A DNA stretch of 64,000 nt from an uncultured Eggerthellaceae bacterium (GTDB taxonomy: Bacteria > Actinomycetota > Coriobacteriia > Coriobacteriales > Eggerthellaceae), in assembly GCA_947565915.1 (NCBI GenBank), contig CANOHY010000004.1, forward strand, positions 10,568 through 74,567. Direction: 5' to 3'. Each line of letters opens with the position of its first letter. Position 1 is the first letter of the stretch. This document shows positions 1 through 7,077 of the stretch, piece after piece. The translations under genes were made by a program, and so were the position numbers. A model generated the notes under the pieces. The model saw nothing but the letters and a program-made list of their open reading frames with translations, was not told the DNA's origin and made no database searches.

Positions 1-917
1 TTGTGTATCTCGTGTCGCTTGCCCTCGTAGAGCTTCTCGTCCACATGCACCACGCCGTTGTCGCGCAGCAATTGGGCGGCAGCCCGCACTCCCTTGCCCA
101 TCTCGCCCACGGGGTCGTCTTCGCCCGACACGAACAATATGGGCAGACCATTTGGCACCGCTTGCGCCCAAGCGGGCGTTGTGACCTCGTTGATAAGCGA
201 GAGCAAGGTGGCGTAGGCGCCTGATGTGAACATCTGGCCGGAAAGCTCGTCGGCCATGTAGTCGTCTACCACGTCTTCCACCGTGGAGAGCCAATCGAGC
301 GGCGTGCGCGCATTGGGGATGGCCTTGGCATAGGCACCAACGCCCAGGTTATCGAGCATCTTCGAGCGATACGTCTCGCCGCGCACGTTGGCGATGAGAT
401 GCGCGATGGATTCCCCTATCTTCGACAGGTTGATGGGCCCATGCGCCGTGCCGGCCAGCACGCAGGCAGCAAGCTCCTCGCCGTAGCGCGAGATGTAGAC
501 GCGCGAGATGAGGCTTCCCATGGAATGCCCATATATTATGTAGGGCACTTCGGGGAAATCGGCATGCACCTTGCAATAGAGCGTGTGCACGTCGGCAACC
601 AGGATGTCCTTTCCACCATTGAGTGGCATATGGCCGAGCAAGTCAGCACTGGGTACCGAATGGCCATGCCCGATGTGGTCTTCGGCGCACACCATGAACC
701 CCTGGCTTACCAGATAGCGCGCGAAGTGGTCGTAGCGCTCGATATGCTCGGCCATGCCATGCACGATCTGCACCACGCCTTTGGGCTGCTCCTTGGCCTC
801 TTCGCTATTAGCACCCCACTTCGCGCATGTCCAGATCTGCGCATTGATGTGGCTCATGCCATCGCGCGAGATGTAAGAATAGGGAATCACGTACGCGGAA
901 TCATGCGAATCGGACAT
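1..917 (-). CDS. Alpha/beta hydrolase, lysophospholipase-like (3' end outside the window)
   Basis: The reading frame runs off the left edge, so the C-terminus is incomplete; about 305 residues are visible. The translation has the serine-hydrolase nucleophile elbow GHSMGS near residue 128, an oxyanion-type HG (IVHGMAEH) near residue 48, the acidic segment SGEDDPVG, and a final KRHEIH that would carry the catalytic histidine. This is the layout of the Hydrolase_4/monoacylglycerol lipase (serine aminopeptidase S33) family, which cleaves lysophospholipids or monoglycerides. There is no signal peptide, so it is probably cytosolic. I chose ATG 917 because AGGAAAGG lies 9 bases upstream; the ATG at 926 is in frame but sits directly against that ribosome site. 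It is the third gene of a minus-strand run, 36 bases after the flavoprotein-Sua5 fusion. The substrate is unknown. Confidence 0.85.
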   Translation of the reverse strand, partial: MSDSHDSAYVIPYSYISRDGMSHINAQIWTCAKWGANSEEAKEQPKGVVQIVHGMAEHIERYDHFARYLVSQGFMVCAEDHIGHGHSVPSADLLGHMPLNGGKDILVADVHTLYCKVHADFPEVPYIIYGHSMGSLISRVYISRYGEELAACVLAGTAHGPINLSKIGESIAHLIANVRGETYRSKMLDNLGVGAYAKAIPNARTPLDWLSTVEDVVDDYMADELSGQMFTSGAYATLLSLINEVTTPAWAQAVPNGLPILFVSGEDDPVGEMGKGVRAAAQLLRDNGVVHVDEKLYEGKRHEIH

Positions 918-953
918 CTGCGCCATCCTTTCCTGCTGGCCGCTCGCGCAACT

Positions 954-3230
954 TTACCGCAAGGGCTTCGGGTCGATTTGCGTGTAGTCTATCACCGACG
1001 ATGCGCTGCCCGATCCCGCGGAATCATCCCGTAAGACGGCTGCAACCTTGGATGCGAGACGAGGGTCGATGTTCTCGAAGAGGGACGTTGCCGGCACGCC
1101 CGAAAGGTTAGCCGAGGTTGTTGCAAGGGGACAGCCCACTTCCTCGATGAGTCGACGCACCAAGGGGGAATCGGGCATGCGCAAGCCGATGGTGCCTGCC
1201 TGCGAGCGATAGGCCACGGGCACCTCGTCGGAGGCTTCTACCACAGCCGTGAAGGCCCCCGGCCATTGGCGTTGCACCTCGGCACGAGCCGCCTCGCTCA
1301 CATTTTGCCCGTAGCGCATGAGGTCTTCGGGGCTTGCGACGAGCCATGCCACGGGCTTTCCCTCGTCGCGCCCCTTCAGCTCAAACAGCTGCTGAGGCGA
1401 AGGAGCGAAATCGACCGCAACGGCCAGCCCGTAAACCGTATCGGTAGGGAAGATGACTGCGTTGCCCTCCTTGAGCGCGGCCACGGCTGACGCGAATGCA
1501 CCCGTTTCGCCCTCGTAACTCTCAACCAGTGCTTGGGCGCAACGCAGCCCATCCACTGCAGCGCTCATGATGCCCCCTGCATAGCCCGCACCTTCCCCGC
1601 ACGGGTAGATGCCCACGTTCTCGGAGAGCCTCGTCGGCCTGCCCCCATGCCCTCGTGCGATGTCGCGCGGGCGCACCTTCTTCACCACGCCGCGCTTCGC
1701 TTGCAATGTGTCGTCGCTGCGCACGATGCGCACCGGACTTGAGCTGCGCGTTTCCACGCCTGTGAGCACCGCTTGGGGATCGGCGAACCCTTTGAGCTTG
1801 CGATCGAAAAGGGGGAGCGCCTCGGCAATGGATTCGATCACGAATTCGGGCAGCACCTCGCGCAAATCGCTCCACACCACGCCGCGTGGATACGTTGGCT
1901 TCACCTTCGCGGAAGGATTGCCCGCTTTCATGCTCAGCAAATCGCCTACCGTCTGCGCAGGCGCGCTCCACGGCTCGCCACCGTCTTCTCGGGCCTCTCC
2001 ATAGGCAGCTTGCTCGATGCGCCGTTGGAATACCGTGCCAGCAAGAGGGTCTGAGCTGGGAAAATCCTGAGGGGTCACGCCCACCAGCAACGCAGCGTTG
2101 GAATTCTTGCCGTCGCGTGCGAAGCGGCTCATGCCATTGACCACCACGCCGAAGTCCTCGCTTGCGGCAGCTACAACGCTGCCACCGGGGCACATGCAGA
2201 AGGTGTACACGCCACGCCCGCTTGGAAGATGCACCGCCATCTTGTAATCGGCAGCCCCTAGTGCCGGGTGCCCGGCGAAACGGCCATATTGGGCTTTATC
2301 GATGTCGCTTTGCAGATGCTCGATGCGCACGCCAACCGAGAACGGCTTGGGCTCCATGACCACCTGCGCTCTTTGCAGCATGCGGAAGGTGTCGCGCGCA
2401 GAATGACCGCAAGCCAAGATGAGCTCATGGCATGCGATCGTCTCGTCTTCGCACGATCCTTCCGCCTGCTTGCGAACCACTATCTCTCGCAGCTTGTCGT
2501 GCTCATCGAAGCGCACGTCGACCAATTGTGTGCGAAACCGCACCTCGCCGCCAAGCAGTTCGATGCGCTCGCGCAGATTTCGCACCACATCCACCAGCTT
2601 GTCGGTGCCTATATGAGGCTTGGCCAAAACGAGAATCTCCTCAGGAGCGCCCGCATCCACGAACCACTGCAGCACATGACGGGCAAGCGGGCTCTTTGTG
2701 CCCGTGGTGAGCTTCCCATCCGAGAAGGTGCCTGCGCCGCCCTCGCCGAACTGCACATTAGCCTGCAGATCCAAGTCGGCGCCCTTCTCGAAGGCCTCCA
2801 CCGCCTCGAGGCGCTCGTCGATTGCAGCTCCGCGCTCCAACACCAACGGGCAAAGCCCTGCCTGTGCCAAATAGAGGGCCGCGAACAAGCCTGCGGGACC
2901 CGTGCCTACCACTACCGGGCGCGGCTCGCCTTCGGGCAGCGCGCACCAGGGAACAGCAAGAGGCCGATAAGGCTCATGCGGCTTCACCCGCACGCCCTTG
3001 GAGGGCTTGACCTCGCTGAGACCATGCACGCCTGGGCAATCAATCGCAAGCGTGGCGATGAAACGGACACCGCTCTTGCGCGCATCCACGCTGCGCCGCA
3101 CGAGCTTCGCTTCAGCAACATCGTCCTGGCTTAGCCCCAATGCCCATGCAGCAGCTTGATCGATGAGCTGTTGCCCGTCCGAAAGCGCCGCATCGAGGGG
3201 CAGGGAAATGCCTGAGGCTTCGATGATCAT
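954..3230 (-). CDS. Fusion: FAD-dependent oxidoreductase (COG2509 type) with C-terminal Sua5/YciO/YrdC (TsaC) domain
   Basis: 758 residues. Residues ~1-570 match the uncharacterised FAD-dependent protein family of COG2509: an N-terminal ACT-like region, a dinucleotide-binding VVGTGPAGLFAALYLA near residue 107, and FSDGKLTTGT near 165. Residues ~580-758 are a complete Sua5/YrdC domain with FPTDTVYGL near residue 592, the KGRDEGKP loop and TTSANLSG. That domain makes threonylcarbamoyl-AMP, the precursor of t6A37 in ANN-decoding tRNAs. These are normally separate proteins. The start ATG has AGGAG 7 bases upstream, overlapping the TAG of the preceding gene, so translation is probably coupled. The domain identities are firm. 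What the flavoprotein half does, and whether this is the cell's only TsaC, cannot be seen here. Confidence 0.9.
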   Translation of the reverse strand: MIIEASGISLPLDAALSDGQQLIDQAAAWALGLSQDDVAEAKLVRRSVDARKSGVRFIATLAIDCPGVHGLSEVKPSKGVRVKPHEPYRPLAVPWCALPEGEPRPVVVGTGPAGLFAALYLAQAGLCPLVLERGAAIDERLEAVEAFEKGADLDLQANVQFGEGGAGTFSDGKLTTGTKSPLARHVLQWFVDAGAPEEILVLAKPHIGTDKLVDVVRNLRERIELLGGEVRFRTQLVDVRFDEHDKLREIVVRKQAEGSCEDETIACHELILACGHSARDTFRMLQRAQVVMEPKPFSVGVRIEHLQSDIDKAQYGRFAGHPALGAADYKMAVHLPSGRGVYTFCMCPGGSVVAAASEDFGVVVNGMSRFARDGKNSNAALLVGVTPQDFPSSDPLAGTVFQRRIEQAAYGEAREDGGEPWSAPAQTVGDLLSMKAGNPSAKVKPTYPRGVVWSDLREVLPEFVIESIAEALPLFDRKLKGFADPQAVLTGVETRSSSPVRIVRSDDTLQAKRGVVKKVRPRDIARGHGGRPTRLSENVGIYPCGEGAGYAGGIMSAAVDGLRCAQALVESYEGETGAFASAVAALKEGNAVIFPTDTVYGLAVAVDFAPSPQQLFELKGRDEGKPVAWLVASPEDLMRYGQNVSEAARAEVQRQWPGAFTAVVEASDEVPVAYRSQAGTIGLRMPDSPLVRRLIEEVGCPLATTSANLSGVPATSLFENIDPRLASKVAAVLRDDSAGSGSASSVIDYTQIDPKPLR

Positions 3231-3239
3231 CGGCTTCTC

Positions 3240-4520
3240 CTAACGGCGCGATCCCATAAGCGAGCGCGCTGCGGCATCGCCTGCAATCATACCGCTCGAC
3301 CAGGCCCAATGCAGGTTATAGCCGCCGCAGGGGCCATCTACATCGACCGCCTCGCCTGCAACATGCAAACCATGCAGCGTGCGCGATTGCAACGAGCGCG
3401 GATCCAAGTCGGCTACCCTGAACCCACCGCGACGCACTTGGCAAAGCGTTGCATCGGCAATGCCCTCCACCTCGAGCGGACATCCCGTGAGCAATGACGC
3501 CAACCGAGGTGCATCGGCCGGCTTGAAGCGGTTATAGGGATTGATGAAGCTCGCCTTCAGCACGGCTTCAGCCACACGCGGCAACAACAGCCCTCGCAAC
3601 ATGTCCATATAGGTAAGGCCTTCGCCATACTCGCCCGTAAGCAGCGACCGGCGTTGGACGAGGTAGGCCTCTGCGTCTTCCTCCAGGAAATCGAGGAAGT
3701 TCACGCGCAGCACATCCCCCTGTTGCGCAAGGCGCGACAGGTTGAACACGCAGATGCCCGAAACGCCATACTTGCGAAACAGCAGCTCGCCCTTCTCGGT
3801 GGCAAGCATTTCCTCGGTTGCGCCCTCTGCGCTGCCGTGCTTCCTGCAGAGCGAAACAGAGACGCGCACGCGGATGTTGTCGAGTTCGCGAGTGAGCAGG
3901 GCATCCTTTTCGGATACGGCTATCGGACCAAGCGTCGGACGCGGGGGCGTGCGCTTCAAATCGCCCACCTGGAGCGCCGAAACCGTGCGACCACCACAAG
4001 CCACCACGACGGCATCGGCACGCTTGATCACCCCGCTTCGCATGCGCAAAGTGTAGCGCGGGAAGTCTTCGCGCGGCGGCTCAACGGCTGCAAGCTCGGA
4101 ATCGGTTTCCACCTCCACCCCCAACGCTTCAATGCGCGCGCGCAACACGTCGAGCACTGCCGAGGCCTTGTTGGCAAGCGGATATTGGCGTCCGTCCTGC
4201 TCTTCGCGCCACACCAGTCCCAAGCGATGGAAGAGGCCATGCACCGCGTCCAAGCCATCCGGCGATTCCGGCAGCGAGTCGAGTGCCTGCTGGACGAACT
4301 CGGCATGATGGAACTCATCTATATTAAGTTGGGCATTCGAGAAATTGCAGCGTCCGTTTCCTGTGGCCAGGATGCTGCGACCCACGCGGTCGTCCTTCTC
4401 GTAGATCACGACGCGAACCGCTACGCCATCCGCACGGCAGCGCTCGGCTGCGGCTATGGCCGCGCACAGACCCGAAGCGCCGCCCCCGATGATGGCAATG
4501 GATTTCTCGTTCGCTTGCAT
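3240..4520 (-). CDS. BaiN/HI0933-family NAD(P)/FAD-dependent oxidoreductase
   Basis: 426 residues from the chosen start. The N-terminus has the dinucleotide-binding motif IAIIGGGASGLCAAIAAA followed by a GRSILATGNGRCNFSN segment, and the C-terminus has GEAVDVDGPCGGYNLHWAWSSG. Both are diagnostic of the HI0933/YhiN/BaiN flavoprotein family (aminoacetone oxidase family FAD-binding enzymes). BaiN in gut clostridia has been linked to bile-acid dehydroxylation, but most family members have no known substrate and I do not assign one. ATG 4520 is preferred because homology begins four residues later. An in-frame start at 4583 would add 21 unrelated residues. TATAAT lies only 6 bases upstream of ATG 4520, so a very short or leaderless message is possible. 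It heads the three-gene minus-strand operon. Confidence 0.88.
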   Translation of the reverse strand: MQANEKSIAIIGGGASGLCAAIAAAERCRADGVAVRVVIYEKDDRVGRSILATGNGRCNFSNAQLNIDEFHHAEFVQQALDSLPESPDGLDAVHGLFHRLGLVWREEQDGRQYPLANKASAVLDVLRARIEALGVEVETDSELAAVEPPREDFPRYTLRMRSGVIKRADAVVVACGGRTVSALQVGDLKRTPPRPTLGPIAVSEKDALLTRELDNIRVRVSVSLCRKHGSAEGATEEMLATEKGELLFRKYGVSGICVFNLSRLAQQGDVLRVNFLDFLEEDAEAYLVQRRSLLTGEYGEGLTYMDMLRGLLLPRVAEAVLKASFINPYNRFKPADAPRLASLLTGCPLEVEGIADATLCQVRRGGFRVADLDPRSLQSRTLHGLHVAGEAVDVDGPCGGYNLHWAWSSGMIAGDAAARSLMGSRR

Positions 4521-4601
4521 GAGCACATTATATACGCGCTCACCCTCTTCTCCTTGCTTATACGCCCTGACCTCAATGTGCACGAGAATAACGCCTGCCG
4601 T

Positions 4602-4747
4602 CAGCCCTTTTCAGAACCACGGCTACCCTGCTCGCCAAAAACATTCACTGGATGTTTTTGGCAAGTGCGGTCGCCTGGCGTCGCGCCTATAAAGTAAAAA
4701 TCGCTGTTCGCGATTTTTGAATTGTGCGCGCCGACGGTTCTTCAAAA
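4602..4747 (+). repeat. Dispersed double-hairpin repeat, copy 1
   Basis: 146 bases that align without gaps to the reverse complement of 44415-44560, with 15 mismatches by hand count (about 90% identity). It contains two hairpins. The first, at 4631-4665, has an 11-bp core stem (4634-4644 with 4652-4662) and the 7-base loop TCACTGG. The second, at 4696-4718, has a 9-bp stem AAAAATCGC and the loop TGTTC. Differences from copy 2 in the first hairpin are largely compensatory. It could be a miniature mobile element, a protein-binding site or a structured RNA; the A/T-flanked second hairpin could also act as a bidirectional terminator. Confidence 0.85.
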
Positions 4748-4834
4748 GGCCGACAGCAGGCGGTTTTGCCCGTGCGCGTTGAGGCCAGAGTGCACGGGCA
4801 ATCGCTTTTGGTTCATTTTTTTGTTACTTATTCG

Positions 4835-4863
4835 TTGACTATTATTTTTCATTAGCGTATATT
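4835..4863 (+). promoter_or_regulatory. Sigma-70-type promoter of the winged-helix gene
   Basis: TTGACT at 4835-4840 and TATATT at 4858-4863 are separated by exactly 17 bases. A start near 4870 would give a leader of about 26 bases before the ATG at 4896. This is the closest match to the -35/-10 consensus that I saw in the window. Confidence 0.75.
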
Positions 4864-4895
4864 CTTTTGTACTCGCAATATCGAACGCAGCTAAA

Positions 4896-5198
4896 ATGAA
4901 GCACAAGAACGCACAACAAGGTCTGGTGAACCTGTTCACCTCGGACTCGTACCGGCTGCTCTGCCTACTGCTCGAGCTGCAGGCAGATACGCTGGAAGGG
5001 CCACGGGTGCGCGAAAGCCAGGAGGAGATTGCCGCATTGTTCCATGTGAGCAAGGGCAAGCTCAATCCGCTGATGCAAGGACTTGTTGAAAGCGGATGCA
5101 TACAGAAATACCGAGCGCGGAGCGGTTACACCGTTACCCCGCTCGGTATTGATGTAGTGAATGCGATTGGGCGTCTGGGGAAGCTTTCGGCCAAATGA
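4896..5198 (+). CDS. Small winged-helix DNA-binding protein
   Basis: 100 residues. The middle (residues ~40-90) reads as helix-turn-helix plus wing: SQEEIAALFHVSKGKLNPLM, then a strand-turn-strand segment ending YTVTPLGIDVV. This is the MarR/IclR-like architecture of small transcription regulators. There is no second domain to bind a ligand. It stands alone downstream of a near-consensus promoter, but no Shine-Dalgarno sequence is visible before the ATG (the leader ends in cagctaaa), which is odd in this genome. Inside the coding sequence, 5107-5117 and 5140-5150 form an 11-bp perfect inverted repeat. The flanks are AT-rich and repeat-bearing. The target genes are unknown; the hydrogenase operon 550 bases downstream is one possibility, with no direct support. 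Confidence 0.75.
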   Translation: MKHKNAQQGLVNLFTSDSYRLLCLLLELQADTLEGPRVRESQEEIAALFHVSKGKLNPLMQGLVESGCIQKYRARSGYTVTPLGIDVVNAIGRLGKLSAK

Positions 5199-5751
5199 TC
5201 CACGTTCGAAACGGAGGCGGCATGGCATCACCGCAAAAGCGCATCTTCGCGGGCAAGGCGAACCTCCAACCCGAGCCCTTTTGTCCTTATATAACCAACG
5301 AAAGCGGCTATCTCAGTCAAAGGCAACATCTCAACAGGCAACAGCGCAAGGCATCGCGCCGAAGCAGCTTCAGCTTGTTCTCGAGCGGCGGAAGATCTCG
5401 CATCATCTAGCACTTCGCCGCAACCGGCCAAAGCCCCCTTTCTTGCCCTTCGGGCCCACCTGGGCCATTCTGCGCGAGGGCAGGTTTGGGGGCTTTGTCA
5501 TGCATGCTTTCACGGAACCCACAGCGCACCCCTGCAACGACCTTACACCGCTTCTTTTGGCTCTGCGATTGATTTTGCCGCCTTTTCTTCACCTGACAGG
5601 CTTCTGATTTCCTATAATGACCCAGTTCTGTCATTGTCATTGCCATCGTCCTCGTGCGCAACACGGACCATGCGATTGCGATGGCAAGATCTAGGCTGCA
5701 CATGCAGCAAGAATGGGATGCAAGACGCAATAGAAGGAGAGGTGAAAGCCT
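5199..5751. other. Intergenic region upstream of the hydrogenase operon
   Basis: 553 bases without a convincing gene; the open frames on both strands look like nothing known. It contains a nested palindrome at 5429-5497 and the leader of the hydrogenase operon. A TATAAT hexamer lies at 5613-5618, but I find no convincing -35 at a normal distance. TGACAG (5594-5599) and CTGTCA (5629-5634) flank it symmetrically and could be a regulator site. AAGGAGAGGTG near 5734-5744 is the ribosome site for the small subunit. Confidence 0.55.
5429..5497. repeat. Nested palindrome
   Basis: CAAAGCCCCC (5429-5438) pairs perfectly with GGGGGCTTTG (5488-5497). Inside it an arm around CTTGCCCT pairs imperfectly with CGAGGGCAGG, and a central GGCCCA-CC-TGGGCC closes the structure. 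The whole 69 bases can fold into one long stem or extrude as a cruciform. It could terminate the winged-helix transcript or be a relic of a palindromic repeat element. I found no second copy in the window. Confidence 0.65.
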
Positions 5752-7071
5752 ATGAGCGAGGAAACCGCTAGCTTCGATTTCCCCCAGGCGCTCGAGGCAC
5801 GCGGCGTTTCCCGCAGGAGCTTTCTGAAGTTCTGCGGAGCTCTCGCCGCAGCAGCAGGCTTGTCAGCAGCTGCCACACCACGGGTTGCCATGGCCGTGGA
5901 GCAAAGCGTGACAAGCGCACAGGTGAAGAAGCTGTTCCCCGTAATCTGGCTGGAAGGCGCATCGTGCACGGGTTGCACCGAGTCGTTTGCGCAAATCGAA
6001 ACGCCGGATGTGGCCACAGTGGTTCTGGAGATGATCTCGCTGAACTACTCCGACGTCCTGAGCGCAGGCGCCGGCTGGTCGATCGAGGAAGCCAAGGATC
6101 GCACCATCGAAGAGGGCAATTACATCGTAGTGTACGAGGGTGCCATCACCCAGGGCTTCGAGGGCAACACGCTGCGCGTGGCCATGCACACCGGAGAAGC
6201 CATCCTCGAGCAGGCTGCTAGCAATGCGACCGCCATCGTGGCGTTGGGCTCCTGCGCCGTGAACGGCGGCTGGATGGCAGCTTATCCGAACCCGGCGAAT
6301 GCCACGGGCGTGCAAGCGTTCCTTGCCTCGCGCGGCATTACCGACAAGCCCATCGTGAACATTCCGGGCTGCCCGGCAAACCCCGAGTGGCTCATGAGCG
6401 TGCTGGTGCAGGTGCTGCTGATGGGTGGCCTCTCTGCGCTCGACCTGAACGAGATGGCCAAGCCAGCTGGCATCTTCAACCAATATATCCACGACAACTG
6501 CGAGCGTCGCGGCCACTTCGAGAATGGCGAGTTCGTCTACGAGTTCGGCAGCAAGGAAGAAGAGCTCGGCTATTGCCTCTACGCCCTTGGCTGCAAGGGC
6601 CCGCAAACGAAGTCGAACTGCGGCATCGTACTGTGGAACAACCGCCGCAGCTGGTGCGTGCAGGCCGGCTCTCCTTGCCTGGGCTGCTGCGAGGCCAACC
6701 CCGCTGACCCTGGCGACAACTGGGTGGAAGTGAACACGCCTTTCTACGAGCGTCAGCGCGACCTGCACATTGGAAACTGGTTCTTCCAGCCCACGCTTAT
6801 CGGCGCTGGCCTGACCGGCTTGGTAGCCCTTGCCCTGGTAATCCACGGCTTCGGCATGAAGAAGACTGGTCGCATGGACGGCGGCGCGCCTTTCGAGAAG
6901 GTACGCGCTTGGGATGCCAAGCACCCTGAAAAGGCCATCGGCCAGTATCAATATGCCGTGGGTGACGACCCCGTTAAGATGCAAGACTTCGAGAAGAAGA
7001 TCGCTGCAGATTACGTGGAAGAGGAAGTCACCGAAGAAGTGACCATCACCGACGAAGAAGAAGGGAGGTAA
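5752..7071 (+). CDS. hyaA: [NiFe]-hydrogenase small subunit, Tat-exported, membrane-anchored
   Basis: 439 residues. It starts with a twin-arginine signal (SRRSFLKFCG at ~20-29, then an Ala-rich core to about residue 49), followed by the iron-sulfur subunit. Proximal-cluster ligands appear in CTGCTESF, GSCAVNGG and PGCPANP. Further cysteines near residues 285-320 serve the medial and distal clusters. After the enzyme domain is one transmembrane helix (~345-370) and an acidic tail of about 70 residues. The proximal motif is CTGC, not CTCC, so the extra cysteine of oxygen-tolerant membrane hydrogenases is missing. Position in a small-large-cytochrome b operon and the Coriobacteriia setting fit the HydDB group 1i class (from memory). 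It passes electrons from H2 oxidation to the cytochrome b on the outer face of the membrane. Confidence 0.93.
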   Translation: MSEETASFDFPQALEARGVSRRSFLKFCGALAAAAGLSAAATPRVAMAVEQSVTSAQVKKLFPVIWLEGASCTGCTESFAQIETPDVATVVLEMISLNYSDVLSAGAGWSIEEAKDRTIEEGNYIVVYEGAITQGFEGNTLRVAMHTGEAILEQAASNATAIVALGSCAVNGGWMAAYPNPANATGVQAFLASRGITDKPIVNIPGCPANPEWLMSVLVQVLLMGGLSALDLNEMAKPAGIFNQYIHDNCERRGHFENGEFVYEFGSKEEELGYCLYALGCKGPQTKSNCGIVLWNNRRSWCVQAGSPCLGCCEANPADPGDNWVEVNTPFYERQRDLHIGNWFFQPTLIGAGLTGLVALALVIHGFGMKKTGRMDGGAPFEKVRAWDAKHPEKAIGQYQYAVGDDPVKMQDFEKKIAADYVEEEVTEEVTITDEEEGR

Positions 7072-7077
7072 GCCAGC

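Larger units (their letters stand above)
4521..4895. other. Intergenic region with hairpin repeat and promoter
   Basis: This 375-base spacer between divergent genes is noticeably more AT-rich than the coding DNA around it. It holds one copy of a 146-base dispersed repeat (4602-4747), then a second perfect inverted repeat (TTGCCCGTGC at 4766-4775 with its complement at 4792-4801), then the promoter of the winged-helix gene. A 119-residue frame on the minus strand from 5101 to 4742 has no family resemblance and runs through the promoter, so I do not call it. Confidence 0.7.

Noticed and set aside
4742..5101. A 119-residue minus-strand frame opposite the winged-helix gene
   Set aside because: It covers the promoter of the plus-strand gene and has biased low-information sequence and no ribosome site.
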